A DNA stretch of 32,225 nucleotides from Eubacterium sp. (GCA_030524435.1 JAUNGS010000023.1:1-32225); one strand, 5' to 3'; positions 1 through 7,817 are shown, counted from the stretch's first letter. The notes: generated by a model from the letters alone, not told the origin. Program-made: numbers and translations.

Positions 1-2
1 CC

Positions 3-1946
3 CTCCAGGCTGCCATCAGCACCGCCCAGGCGGAATATGCAAAATCCAACACCACTGTGGATGCTTTGAAGGCTGCGGCAGAAACCTTAAAAGCTGCTGT
101 TACCACCTTCAACAACAGCGATGCAGCTTCAGATCTGGATAAAGATAACCTGAAACCCGGGGACTACACCGTCCACATCGATATGTTCAACGCCTCAACT
201 CCGGATAAGCCTTCTATGTCCAACGATGCAGTGGATCACACCGCCAAGCTGACGGTAGAGGAAAACGGCAAATATTACATCACCATCAACTTCAAAGGCA
301 TGACCATCAAGTTAGGAAGCGTAGAATTCTTTGGCTACCTGAAGGATTTATACTATTATGCCGATGGCTACCAGATTGGCGGCAGCGCTGGTTTGGGTAT
401 CCAGGGGGATCTGCTGCCTGCTGAAATTTTATCAACCTTAAAGGATAAAGATGGCAATCCCGCAACTGACGATTTTAATGTGGATGCCGACGGCAAGGTG
501 CTCTATAAATACCCCGAAGCCCTGCGCTTCGGGCTGGTACCCACAGCCCTGAAGAATGAACAGGGTTATGCTGCCCTGCAGGTCTTTGTACCGATTATGG
601 ATTCCATTACCCCAGGCACAGGTACCCAGAACGTACTGATGCGCGTTGACTGGAGCACCTTGGCGGCAGACACCACCGCTGCAGATAAGGCAGCTGCCCA
701 GACCGTCACCGACCAGATCGGCGCTTTGGGAGAAATTACCAGCTTAGACCAGAAGGAAGCGGTAGAAGCGGCCAGAGCTGCTTACAACAATTTAACCGAT
801 GCCCAGAAGGCCTACGTCTCCGCCGACACCTTAAAGGTTCTGGCGGCAGCCGAAGACAGCATTGCTAAACTGGAAGCCGAAGCCGAAGCAGAACAGACCG
901 ACAGAGACGCCGCAGCTAAGGTGGATGCGCAGATTGCCGCCCTGCCGGCGGTGGACGCCTTAACCCTGGACGACCAGGCTGCCGTCACCGAAGCTAGAGC
1001 CGCCTACACAAATTTAAGTGAACGGGCTCAGGGCTATGTCACCAGTCTTTCTGCCCTGGAAGCCGCAGAAGCCCAGATTGAGGTCTTAAAGGCCGAAGCC
1101 GCCGACGAAGCGGTGGCCCAGACCGTTGTGGCTCAGATCAACGCCTTAGGCGACATCACCGACTTAAGCCAGGCCGACAAGGTCGCCGCCGCCAGAGCCG
1201 CCTACAACGGACTGACGGAAGCTCAAAAGGCCTATGTTTCCGCCGATACCCTGAAGGTATTGGAGGCTGCCGAAGCCAAAATCGATGCACTCCAGGCCGC
1301 CAAGGAGGAAGCCGACAAGGCTGCCGCCCAGGTGGTTGTGGATCAGATCAATGCCTTAGGCAGCATCGAAAGCTTAGATCAGGAAGCTGCGGTTTCCGAA
1401 GCCAGAGCGGCCTACAATGCCTTAACAGCAGACCAGAAGGCCCTGGTTTCTGAAGAAGCCTTAAACGCCCTGATTCAGGCAGAAAACACTATTCTCGACC
1501 TGAAGCAGCAGGTCGTCGACCAGGAAAAGGCCGACGCTGTCACCGAGGCCATTGAAGCCCTGAAGGCAGCCGATGAATTGACCCTGGACGACAAGGCAGC
1601 CGTGGAAGCGGCCAGAGCCGCCTACAGCGCCCTGAGCGCCGATCAGAAGGCTTTAATCTCTGACGACATCCTCAAGGTATTGACGGATGCCGAAGAGAGA
1701 ATTGCTGAGCTGGTGGCTGCAGCCAATCCTCAGACCGAGGATCAGGACAACAACCAGAACCAGCAGCAGAATGTCGGCGGCAACAAGCTGCCCCAGAACA
1801 GCCTGACTGGCAACAAGCAGACCGCTGGCACCGGCAACGTCGGCACCGGCGTCACCGGCACCGACACTGCGGCGGTATCCGCCCTGGGTCTTGTGGCTTT
1901 AGCTGGCGCTTTGGCCTTTGCCAGAAAAGCAAGAAAAGACAACTAA
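3..1946 (+). CDS. Cell-surface NEAT-like protein with five helical repeats (5' end outside window)
   Basis: The reading frame is open from the left edge of the window, so the true start and any signal peptide lie upstream. Numbering from the GTG at 57, residues about 33-203 look like a NEAT-type (iron-regulated surface) beta-sandwich: SMSNDAV, GYLKDLYYY, and a closing VPIMDSI...VDWSTL block typical of clostridial NEAT-family proteins. The haem-ligating YxxxY hairpin of classical NEAT domains is not evident, so haem binding is doubtful. Residues about 210-556 hold five Ala/Glu-rich repeats, each with an ARAAY...QK core. A Gln/Asn/Gly-rich linker then leads to a hydrophobic stretch (about 604-621) and a basic tail (RKARKDN), the layout of a sortase-anchored protein. 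No canonical LPxTG is present; GTGVTGTD sits where the sorting motif would be. Likely a wall-anchored adhesin or stalk protein; ligand unknown. Confidence 0.85.
   Translation, partial: LQAAISTAQAEYAKSNTTVDALKAAAETLKAAVTTFNNSDAASDLDKDNLKPGDYTVHIDMFNASTPDKPSMSNDAVDHTAKLTVEENGKYYITINFKGMTIKLGSVEFFGYLKDLYYYADGYQIGGSAGLGIQGDLLPAEILSTLKDKDGNPATDDFNVDADGKVLYKYPEALRFGLVPTALKNEQGYAALQVFVPIMDSITPGTGTQNVLMRVDWSTLAADTTAADKAAAQTVTDQIGALGEITSLDQKEAVEAARAAYNNLTDAQKAYVSADTLKVLAAAEDSIAKLEAEAEAEQTDRDAAAKVDAQIAALPAVDALTLDDQAAVTEARAAYTNLSERAQGYVTSLSALEAAEAQIEVLKAEAADEAVAQTVVAQINALGDITDLSQADKVAAARAAYNGLTEAQKAYVSADTLKVLEAAEAKIDALQAAKEEADKAAAQVVVDQINALGSIESLDQEAAVSEARAAYNALTADQKALVSEEALNALIQAENTILDLKQQVVDQEKADAVTEAIEALKAADELTLDDKAAVEAARAAYSALSADQKALISDDILKVLTDAEERIAELVAAANPQTEDQDNNQNQQQNVGGNKLPQNSLTGNKQTAGTGNVGTGVTGTDTAAVSALGLVALAGALAFARKARKDN
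684..1724 (+). repeat. Five tandem protein-coding repeats of about 66-74 codons
   Basis: The ARAAY core recurs at residues 239, 313, 379, 449 and 519 of the surface protein (numbered from GTG 57), giving periods of 74, 66, 70 and 70 residues. Each unit runs: short helix with Ile/Leu-Gly-Leu, Asp-rich turn, (A/E)ARAAYxxL, (D/A)QK(A/G)xVS, then an AE-rich helix. Units 1 and 3 share the YVSADTLKVL segment exactly, which suggests recent duplication or gene conversion. The family is common as a stalk in Firmicute surface proteins. Confidence 0.85.
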
Positions 1947-2016
1947 CTCACATTTGGATAAATTAACTTAGTTAGGTGCAGACCGTTTTTCCACTTTGCC
2001 TGTCTGCGCCCAAGGG

Positions 2017-2049
2017 GAAGCACTTGGATTTTTCTGGGTGCTTCTTTTT
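2017..2049 (+). terminator. Intrinsic terminator of the surface-protein gene
   Basis: GAAGCAC and GTGCTTC form a 7-bp stem around a 14-nt loop, followed directly by TTTTT. It lies 70 nt after the stop codon. Confidence 0.75.
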
Positions 2050-2153
2050 GTGTGGGCCTTTGGCAGCGTGGGTTGTCAATGGGTGGAGGTCTCGGATCCG
2101 GAGGTATCCGCCGTGAGGGGGCATAGCTCAGATTACGGTAATCAACAGGGTAC

Positions 2154-2206
2154 AAAAAAGACGGATTCCCCCTGGCTTTTGGATTTAGCCAGGGGGGATC
2201 CGTCTT
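2154..2206 (-). terminator. Intrinsic terminator of the EamA transporter gene
   Basis: AAGACGGAT...ATCCGTCTT plus an inner CCCCCTGGC/GCCAGGGGG stem make a hairpin of about 19 bp. On the minus strand it is followed by a run of six T. No T-run follows on the plus strand, so it serves the minus-strand gene. Confidence 0.85.
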
Positions 2207-2237
2207 GCTGAAATCGCTATTCAGAGCAAGGGCGGCA

Positions 2238-3182
2238 CTATTCGCTTTGGGGATTTGAATTGGCCATGAGTCCCGGCAGCAGATTGCACAGAGAGCCTGC
2301 AAGGATCAAAAGGATCCCCGCCATCATGTTCATGGGAATGGCCTCGCCCAGGATAAGCAGGGCTAAAATAGGGGAGAGCACAGGCTTGAAGAAAAAGACC
2401 AGGGAGGCCGTGGCCGGGGTGGTGGCTTCAATGGCCATGAAGTAGAAGGCGTAGCCGCCGCCGGTGACGCCGATACAGATGTAGAGCATGACCAGAATGT
2501 TCTGGGCGGTGTAGCCGGAAATCAGCGGAATATCGGCAAACAGGGAGAGACCGTGGGCCGTCAAAAATTCACTGACAAAGCCTAAATGGCTCAGGCCGAT
2601 GAGGATAAGCATTTCCAGGCTGGCCATGAGGAAGCTGCCGCAGGTGATGGTGACACCGCCGTATCGGCCGCAGTCCTCCTTGCCCAGAACGCTGTACAGG
2701 GCAAAGGCGGCGGCGGCAAGGATGGCCATGACGGCGCCGGGGACGCTGATCTGGGTGTGGAAGGGATTGACGATGGCCAGAATCCCCACAATTTCAAAGA
2801 CAATGGCGGCCACGTGGTTCTTCTTGATGACCTCGCCCAGGATGATGCCTGAGAGCATCAGGATAAAGACGGGGTTGCTGGAGAACAGCACGGCGACCTC
2901 CGAGGCCTTGGCGCTTTCCACCGCCAGCTGGTAGAAGGTCATGCTGACGACGACGCCCAAGAAGCCCAGCACAGCAAAACGGATTAAAATCCTGGTGTCG
3001 AGGCGGGTCTGCTTTTCCTGCAGGGTGCGCCAGGCAAAGGGGATGAGGACGATGCCGCCGACTAAAAATCGGGTAAAATTCATTTGAACAGCGTTGAATT
3101 GCCCGGTGACAGATTTCAGGGCAATTTCCATGGAGCTGAACAAAAGCGTTGCGAAGAGAATATAAAGGTAGCCTTTTTTCAA
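2238..3182 (-). CDS. EamA/DMT-family transporter
   Basis: A 314-residue integral membrane protein made of two EamA repeats of about five helices each (residues about 1-140 and 150-305), the usual 10-TM drug/metabolite transporter layout and length. The second repeat opens with VPGAVMAILAAAAFALYSVLGK and ends with PVLSPILALLILGEAIP, a characteristic EamA block. It most likely exports or exchanges a small metabolite; the substrate cannot be told from sequence. The start is TTG, chosen because AAGGAAAGGAAG lies about 9 nt upstream and the first residues (KKGYLYILFATLLFSS) are the expected first helix. It is followed by a strong terminator. The LysR gene lies 96 nt upstream on the same strand and is a plausible regulator. 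Confidence 0.85.
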   Translation of the reverse strand: MKKGYLYILFATLLFSSMEIALKSVTGQFNAVQMNFTRFLVGGIVLIPFAWRTLQEKQTRLDTRILIRFAVLGFLGVVVSMTFYQLAVESAKASEVAVLFSSNPVFILMLSGIILGEVIKKNHVAAIVFEIVGILAIVNPFHTQISVPGAVMAILAAAAFALYSVLGKEDCGRYGGVTITCGSFLMASLEMLILIGLSHLGFVSEFLTAHGLSLFADIPLISGYTAQNILVMLYICIGVTGGGYAFYFMAIEATTPATASLVFFFKPVLSPILALLILGEAIPMNMMAGILLILAGSLCNLLPGLMANSNPQSE

Positions 3183-3278
3183 AGTGGATTACTTCCTTTC
3201 CTTTAATATGCCCTTGAATTTTACCTTGGAAGGGCGGGGAAGTAAAATGAAAAAATCTTATGCAGACATAACCTGAGG

Positions 3279-4184
3279 TTATGGGGCGAGCAGGATATCC
3301 TGGTTTTGAAGCATGGCGAGGAAGGACTGCTCTGCTTGGGAGAGATGGCCGTCCCCCCGGGTGACGATGCAGACCTTGCGCTGGGGGATGGCGATGTCCG
3401 TTGGGATTTCTGTCAGGACGCCGCTTTTCAGCTGGTCGGCGACGCCTTGGCGGGTGGCCAGGCCGATGCCCAGATTTTTGGCGGTGTAGAGAGGCACCAA
3501 ATCGATGGAGCCCAGCTCGAAGGAGGGCTCCAGCGTCAGCTGCTGCTCCCTGAAAAAGCGGTCGAGGTATTGCCTGGTGGCGGTGCTTTTTTCGGTGCAG
3601 ATGATGGGCAGGGTCAGAAGATCCTTCAGGGCCTGCTTTTTTTCGGCCAGAAACCGATATTTATCTCCGGCTACAAAGATATCCTGGATGGGGGAGATGG
3701 CCTCGACCATAAAGCTCTCCCGGGGCTCCACCGGCGAGGCGACGATGGCGATGGCGATCTGCTCGTCCTCCAGAGCCTGCTCGATGACGGGGGTGGGGCC
3801 GTTTTGAACCGCAATGTGAATGTCCGGATATTTTTCGTGGAAGGCCTCCAGAAAGGGCAGGGTGAAGCATCGGGAGAGCATATCGCTGCTGCCGAGGCGC
3901 ACGGCGCCGGTCTGCATGTCAACCATCTCCGCCACCTGCTTTTCTCCCAGGGAGAGCTGCTTAAAGGCCCGGGCAACGTATTGGTAGAGGACCTTGCCCT
4001 CGGGGGTCAGGGTCATGCCCCGGGGTCCCCGGAAAAACAGACTGCACTCCAAAGAATCCTCCAGATGCTTGATGGCCTTGCTCACGGCGGGCTGGGACAC
4101 AAAAAGAACGGCTGCTGCAGCCGTGATGCCGCCCTCCGAGGCGACGTGGTAAAAAACCTTGTAGTGTTCGAGATTTGCCTTCAT
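3279..4184 (-). CDS. LysR-family transcriptional regulator
   Basis: 301 residues, normal for the family. An N-terminal winged helix-turn-helix (about 1-60) carries ITAAAAVLFVSQPAVSKAIKHLED, the LysR signature, followed by a linker helix and a periplasmic-binding-like effector domain (about 88-295) beginning GAVRLGSSDML. Ligand unknown. The ATG has TAGGAGG 14 nt upstream, a long spacing. A GC-poor region separates it from the divergent XRE gene. The EamA transporter downstream is the likely target or operon partner; a weak 7-bp hairpin (3267-3283) over the stop codon lacks an adjacent T-run, so read-through is possible. Confidence 0.9.
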   Translation of the reverse strand: MKANLEHYKVFYHVASEGGITAAAAVLFVSQPAVSKAIKHLEDSLECSLFFRGPRGMTLTPEGKVLYQYVARAFKQLSLGEKQVAEMVDMQTGAVRLGSSDMLSRCFTLPFLEAFHEKYPDIHIAVQNGPTPVIEQALEDEQIAIAIVASPVEPRESFMVEAISPIQDIFVAGDKYRFLAEKKQALKDLLTLPIICTEKSTATRQYLDRFFREQQLTLEPSFELGSIDLVPLYTAKNLGIGLATRQGVADQLKSGVLTEIPTDIAIPQRKVCIVTRGDGHLSQAEQSFLAMLQNQDILLAP

Positions 4185-4213
4185 CGTTTCGTTTAGTTCC
4201 TCCTAATATCACG

Positions 4214-4222
4214 ATTATAGCA
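4214..4222 (-). promoter_or_regulatory. Extended -10 promoter of the LysR gene
   Basis: On the minus strand TGC-TATAAT occurs about 30 nt before the ATG. No good -35 hexamer is seen; the TGn extension probably compensates. An imperfect dyad (GATATCCT...AAGGAATATC, about 4248-4273) lies just upstream and could be an operator for either divergent gene. Confidence 0.55.
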
Positions 4223-4303
4223 TTTTTTCTCGCTAAAATAAAAAAAGATATCCTGTTTTTTTTAAGGAATATCGCATTTTTTTAATAGACAGGTTTCCTT
4301 TCC

Positions 4304-4332
4304 TTGCTATTTATACGGAAAGAGTTTATAAT
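4304..4332 (+). promoter_or_regulatory. Sigma-A promoter of the XRE regulator
   Basis: TTGCTA at 4304-4309 and TATAAT at 4327-4332 are separated by exactly 17 nt, 55 nt upstream of the ATG. Confidence 0.75.
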
Positions 4333-4387
4333 TAAGCTAATCGCATCTATCGGACAGGGCAAGTATTATATAAACAGGAGGAGATAA

Positions 4388-4723
4388 ATGACACCTTTAG
4401 ACCACAAGGCCATCGGCCTTCGGATCCGTCAACAACGTACCTTTTTAAATATGTCCCGCGAAGAGCTTGCCAAAAAAATCAGCATTACGCCGACTTTTTT
4501 GGCTGATATTGAACTGGGAACCAAGGGCTTTTCCCTAAAAAGCCTGAATCGTTTCTGTGAGGTGCTGAAAATGTCCTCCGATGCGATTCTCTACGGTCCC
4601 CGGGAGCATTCAAAGTATGCGTCGCTGCTGGAGCTGCTGGAGCGCAGTCCGCAGGACAAAATTGAATACGCAGAAAAAATGCTGACGCTTTTTCTGCTGA
4701 GCCATGATCCGGTAGAAGGTTAA
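4388..4723 (+). CDS. XRE-family helix-turn-helix regulator
   Basis: A 111-residue DNA-binding protein. Residues about 9-64 form a Cro/CI-type HTH (GLRIRQQRTFLNMSREELAK, then ITPTFLADIELGTKGFSLKSL). The C-terminal 45 residues are a short helical segment that may mediate dimerisation. AGGAGGAGATA precedes the ATG and a sigma-A promoter lies upstream. It is convergent with agrB and overlaps its stop region by 4 nt. The position beside an agr locus suggests a role in that circuit, but no operator evidence supports this directly. Confidence 0.85.
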   Translation: MTPLDHKAIGLRIRQQRTFLNMSREELAKKISITPTFLADIELGTKGFSLKSLNRFCEVLKMSSDAILYGPREHSKYASLLELLERSPQDKIEYAEKMLTLFLLSHDPVEG

Positions 4724-5343
4724 AGAGTGCGGACGTCCTGATTTGATAGGGATGTCCGTTTTTTATTGCCGCGATTATTTTTTAGTATTCCTGCAGCCAT
4801 CATCAGCGCAGTCACAGCCAGGGCTTCGGCGAAGATCAGGCCGAGACCGGAGGCTTTGAGGGCAAGGCAGAGCAAGGCTGTGGCGAGGATGACGCCGAGG
4901 GCCTGGCGGGCGCGCCTTTGGTAATGGCGGCACTCCAGGGCGTCCAGGGGCTTTTGGGGATTGTCCACCGGCGCCCTAAAATAGATGAGCGGCGCCGAGA
5001 TGAGGATAAGGCCCAGGGCCATCGGAGCCATAAGCGTCCCGGGACAATGCTTGAAGCCCATAAGCACACCGAGAATCGTCAGCCAGGAGAAGAGATAGCA
5101 GACCCGCCGGCTGTCGGCGTGGTAGCCGCCGGCGTAAACCCGCAGACTGCCGTAGGCCCCGAGGAAAATCAGGGTCTGGGGCAAAAGGCCTAGGAGCAGG
5201 CCGCAGAGGGCCATGGAGAGATAGTGGAGGCCCTTGAGCAGCCAGGACTCCAGGCCAAAGCGGTAGATCTCCTGGGCCTCGGGGGCAACGATCCCCCGGG
5301 CCGTCAGCTGTCTGACCCCCAGCTCGGAGATTTTAGCCAGCAT
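4720..5343 (-). CDS. agrB: AgrB-like peptide-processing membrane protease
   Basis: 207 residues, the normal AgrB length. It carries the family signature around the catalytic pair: LRVYAGGYHADSRRVCY with His75 and Cys82, plus the conserved PVDNPQKPLD block. Several hydrophobic segments (about 41-66, 82-95, 104-121, 147-185) span the membrane. AgrB proteases cut the C-terminal tail of AgrD and form the thiolactone ring for export. The ATG overlaps the agrD stop codon (TAATG), which indicates tight translational coupling. The last residues (RTSLSNQDVRTL) are encoded across the XRE terminator hairpin. Confidence 0.92.
   Translation of the reverse strand: MLAKISELGVRQLTARGIVAPEAQEIYRFGLESWLLKGLHYLSMALCGLLLGLLPQTLIFLGAYGSLRVYAGGYHADSRRVCYLFSWLTILGVLMGFKHCPGTLMAPMALGLILISAPLIYFRAPVDNPQKPLDALECRHYQRRARQALGVILATALLCLALKASGLGLIFAEALAVTALMMAAGILKNNRGNKKRTSLSNQDVRTL
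4730..4764 (+). terminator. Intrinsic terminator of the XRE gene, inside the agrB 3' end
   Basis: CGGACGTCC pairs with GGATGTCCG (one G-U pair) around an 11-nt loop and is followed by six T. The hairpin lies entirely within the last codons of agrB on the opposite strand. Confidence 0.8.
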
Positions 5344-5492
5344 TAGAATTTGCGCAGGCTTTTAACCTTTTCTGGCAGCGCGGGCTGGTGATTGTAGATC
5401 CAGCAGGCGGTGTTGGCGTTCTTTTCAGCCTCTTTGTACAGGACCTTTGCAGCACCCTTTAAAAGGATTGTCGATAATTTTTTCTTTTCCAT
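5343..5492 (-). CDS. agrD: AgrD autoinducing-peptide precursor (49 aa)
   Basis: I translated this short frame by hand. It starts with ATG preceded by AGAGGTGAG and ends with a TAA that overlaps the agrB ATG. It has the three parts of an AgrD: a basic amphipathic N-terminal helix (MEKKKLSTILLKGAAKVL), a central Cys-containing core (NTACWIYN), and a charged tail with the conserved P-x-L-P-E pattern (QPALPEKVKSL). Cys30 is the only cysteine and would form the ring. By analogy with clostridial and staphylococcal peptides the ring would be Cys30 plus the next four residues (C-W-I-Y-N) with a thiolactone; the exact N-terminal cut is uncertain. It lies in the expected place between agrC and agrB. 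Confidence 0.92.
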   Translation of the reverse strand: MEKKKLSTILLKGAAKVLYKEAEKNANTACWIYNHQPALPEKVKSLRKF

Positions 5493-5513
5493 AGTTCTCA
5501 CCTCTGTGTTTAA

Positions 5514-5533
5514 TTTAGCCGTTGACGGCTAAA
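5514..5533 (-). promoter_or_regulatory. Hairpin in the agrD leader
   Basis: TTTAGCCG and CGGCTAAA form a perfect 8-bp stem with a 4-nt loop, 21 nt before the agrD ATG and just after the candidate -10. No T-run follows, so it is not a terminator. It may stabilise the agrDB transcript or be a protein-binding dyad. Confidence 0.5.
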
Positions 5534-5536
5534 TAG

Positions 5537-5565
5537 AGTATAATAAAAATTTTTGAGGCCTGCCA
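5537..5565 (-). promoter_or_regulatory. Candidate promoter of agrDB
   Basis: On the minus strand TGGCAG-N17-TATACT lies wholly in the gap between the agrC stop and agrD. The -35 is weak, as expected for an activator-dependent promoter; AgrA is the obvious candidate activator. Confidence 0.45.
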
Positions 5566-5604
5566 CGGCAAATGTCTGATCGACAAAAAAGCGTGTCTCT
5601 TTGC

Positions 5605-6915
5605 CTAGGATTCCTCTGCCAGGGGAAAATACAGGTGGACGTTGAAGGTGGTGTCGACAGTGATGTGCAGGGCCCCGCCGTATTTCCCCACGGCCTCTGC
5701 AACGTTTTTCAGACCGAGGCCCGAGGGGGCGGCGGATTTTGTGGATTGCAGCCGGCCGTCGGGAGACCAATTGATTTTTGAGGGATCGCAGGTGTTGGAG
5801 ATGTCGATAAAAAGCATGCCCCTGCGGCGGTGGCCGGTGATCTCTATCAAACCTCTGTCCTTCAGGGCCGCGGCGGCCTCGATGGCGTTGTCCAGCAAAT
5901 TGGAGAAAATGGTCGTCATGTCAAAGGGGGAGAGAAAATCGAGGAGGCCGCCGTCAAGGCTGATTTCAAAGCGGATGCCCCTTTTTTCACATTTTAGAAT
6001 TTTGTCGTTGATGATCATCGAAAAAATTTTGTTGGCGCAGTGGTATTTAAAATCGGCCTCGGCCAGGCGTTTCAAGAGCGCTTCGGTGTAGGCCTGGGCC
6101 TCGTCGGCGGCGCCGGTGTTGTACAGTGCCTCCAGGGTCAGCAGGTGATTTTTTGTGTCGTGGAGAAGCCGCTGGGATTTTTCGTGCTGCAGCTCCAGGG
6201 AGCGGTAATAGCTGTCCTGCATGTGAAGCTGCTGATCCTTCAGGGCGATGGCCGTCTCCAGCTGATATTTTAGGGAGATGGCGTCGAACACGCGGATGAG
6301 ACAGAGATCGAGGACCAGAAAGCCGAGGCTGAGCAGCGCTAAAATCACCCGGTTGAGGGTTCCCTCGACAATGTGGATGCTGAAGTGCAGCTCCAGAATT
6401 TCAAAGTCGGCCAAAAACAGCAGAAAAAGGCTCTGATGACGGGCGATACCGTCGCAGGGGCGCCTTTTGATCAAAAGGATCACGCCTCTGTAGGAGCACA
6501 GCAGGGCGATTTGATTGCCGACACCCGAAACAAAAAGCAGCAGGGCGTTGTCCTGGATTTCGGCGATGGCCTGGGCAGTGCAGAGGGAAAGAAGCTGTAC
6601 GGACAGGGCGTCGAGGATGAGAAGATAGAGAAAAAAGAAGATGGCTGCCGCTATTTTCTTCCGAGGATTGGGGCAGTCGAAGAGCAGCTGAGCGATGAGG
6701 CAGCTTGAGAAAAGTCCGAAGCCGCTTTTCACAAGGGGAAGCTGGGTCAGATTCAGGAGAATGGCGCCGGCGACGAAGCCGCCCCAGGCGGCTATCCGTG
6801 TCCAGCGCGGAAAACGGGGCTTAAACAGGGCGAGGAAAAATTGCATCAGCACATAGCCGGAGACGGCGTAGGAGAGGATCAGGTTCAGCCAATGGCATAG
6901 TAGATTCAGGTTCAA
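5605..6915 (-). CDS. agrC: AgrC-like GHKL sensor histidine kinase
   Basis: 436 residues. Six or so hydrophobic segments fill residues 10-210, the peptide-sensing region. The dimerisation helix carries the phospho-acceptor His252 in RLLHDTKNHLLTLEAL, typical of the HPK10 class. The ATPase domain has an N-box (SNLLDNAIEA, Asn343) and a G-box (GLGLKNV, about 399-405). It should sense the AgrD-derived peptide and phosphorylate the adjacent response regulator. The start is TTG, supported by GGAGG five nt upstream and located 12 nt after the regulator's stop codon. The gene order regulator-kinase-agrD-agrB differs from the staphylococcal BDCA order. Confidence 0.9.
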   Translation of the reverse strand: MNLNLLCHWLNLILSYAVSGYVLMQFFLALFKPRFPRWTRIAAWGGFVAGAILLNLTQLPLVKSGFGLFSSCLIAQLLFDCPNPRKKIAAAIFFFLYLLILDALSVQLLSLCTAQAIAEIQDNALLLFVSGVGNQIALLCSYRGVILLIKRRPCDGIARHQSLFLLFLADFEILELHFSIHIVEGTLNRVILALLSLGFLVLDLCLIRVFDAISLKYQLETAIALKDQQLHMQDSYYRSLELQHEKSQRLLHDTKNHLLTLEALYNTGAADEAQAYTEALLKRLAEADFKYHCANKIFSMIINDKILKCEKRGIRFEISLDGGLLDFLSPFDMTTIFSNLLDNAIEAAAALKDRGLIEITGHRRRGMLFIDISNTCDPSKINWSPDGRLQSTKSAAPSGLGLKNVAEAVGKYGGALHITVDTTFNVHLYFPLAEES

Positions 6916-6927
6916 TGCGGCCTCCAG

Positions 6928-7650
6928 TCACAGGATGCAGGCAGTGCTGCCGGCAATGTAGGCGTGGAGCTGCTTTTTAAAGCTCGCCGAACGCTTTTGA
7001 GCCAGGGGCAGGATTTCACCGTTGTCCAGAAGAATATCTGCGCCCCGGAGCTGCTTGATGTGGAAGAGGCTGACGATGATGCTCTTGTGGCAGTAGACAA
7101 AGTCGAAGGGCTGAAGCTTTTCCATGGCCTGGCTCAGGGTGCCGGAAAAGCTCAGCTCCTCCTGGCGGGTCACCAGACGGAGCTTCCGGCGGGTGCGCTC
7201 AAGGTAGTAGATATCCTCGACGTCAAAGGTTTTGAGGGTTTTGTGAACCAGGAGGCTGACGGTGCGCCGCTGGCCCTCCCGGGTGGTGTAGTCGGCGAGC
7301 TCCAAAAGCAAAGCCTCGATTTTGGAGGGCTTTACGGGCTTGAGAATATAGTCGAAGATGTGGAGGGAGACGGAGCGGTAGATATACTCTGGGTAGGCCG
7401 TTAAAAATACAATTTTCACCCGGGAATCCCGTCGGCGGATGATTTCAGCAGCCTTCAGGCCGTCGATGCCGGGCATTGAGATATCCATAAAAAGGACATC
7501 GAAGGGCTTCTGGCTGGCCAGCAGGGCGTCGCCGGTGGTAAATATTTGAAGGCGGACCGCCAGGTTGTGCTTGGCCGCCGCTGCGGTGATGGCGGCGGAC
7601 AGTCTTTTGGCCAGAGGGGCGTTGTCATCACAGATTCCAATAGTGAGCAT
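6928..7650 (-). CDS. agrA: AgrA-like LytTR response regulator
   Basis: 240 residues. The receiver domain (about 1-120) has the acidic pocket Asp8-Asp9, phospho-acceptor Asp56 in VLFMDISMPG, Thr84 and Lys104 (DYILKPVK). The C-terminal LytTR DNA-binding domain (about 130-235) includes EDIYYLERTRRKLRLVT and FVYCHKSIIVSL. It would activate agr and target promoters when phosphorylated by the kinase just downstream. The ATG has GGAGA upstream (AAAGGAGAACC) and the gene follows an extended -10 promoter. Confidence 0.92.
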   Translation of the reverse strand: MLTIGICDDNAPLAKRLSAAITAAAAKHNLAVRLQIFTTGDALLASQKPFDVLFMDISMPGIDGLKAAEIIRRRDSRVKIVFLTAYPEYIYRSVSLHIFDYILKPVKPSKIEALLLELADYTTREGQRRTVSLLVHKTLKTFDVEDIYYLERTRRKLRLVTRQEELSFSGTLSQAMEKLQPFDFVYCHKSIIVSLFHIKQLRGADILLDNGEILPLAQKRSASFKKQLHAYIAGSTACIL

Positions 7651-7705
7651 AGGTTCTCCTTTCCGGGCAGATTTTTGCCCTGCAATGCGTAAATTTACAG
7701 GGCCT

Positions 7706-7714
7706 ATTATAGCA
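7706..7714 (-). promoter_or_regulatory. Extended -10 promoter of agrA-agrC
   Basis: On the minus strand TGC-TATAAT lies about 56 nt before the agrA ATG. Two small inverted repeats sit in the leader (for example GGGCA...TGCCC at about 7665-7680). Confidence 0.6.
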
Positions 7715-7765
7715 CATTCGCAGAAGGAATAAAAAGTTTATATTTATAATAGTGAAAAATGGGCT

Positions 7766-7801
7766 AAAAAACAGGCACAGCCCTTGAAGTGGCTGCACCT
7801 G
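7766..7801 (-). terminator. Intrinsic terminator of the HAD phosphatase gene
   Basis: On the minus strand CAGGTGCAGCC pairs with GGCTGTGCCTG (11 bp, two G-U pairs) and is followed by TTTTTT, just after the stop codon of the gene at 7818. Confidence 0.85.
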
Positions 7802-7817
7802 GGCGAGGCCCTTGGCC

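Noticed and set aside
684..1724. Repeated DNA as a possible CRISPR or non-coding repeat array
   Set aside because: The repeats are in frame, about 200 bp long, and diverged mostly at synonymous or conservative positions, so they are protein repeats.
3306..4196. Long open frame (about 296 codons) on the plus strand across the LysR gene
   Set aside because: It is antisense to a clear LysR protein, has a low-complexity Gly/Asp-rich translation, and lacks a ribosome site.
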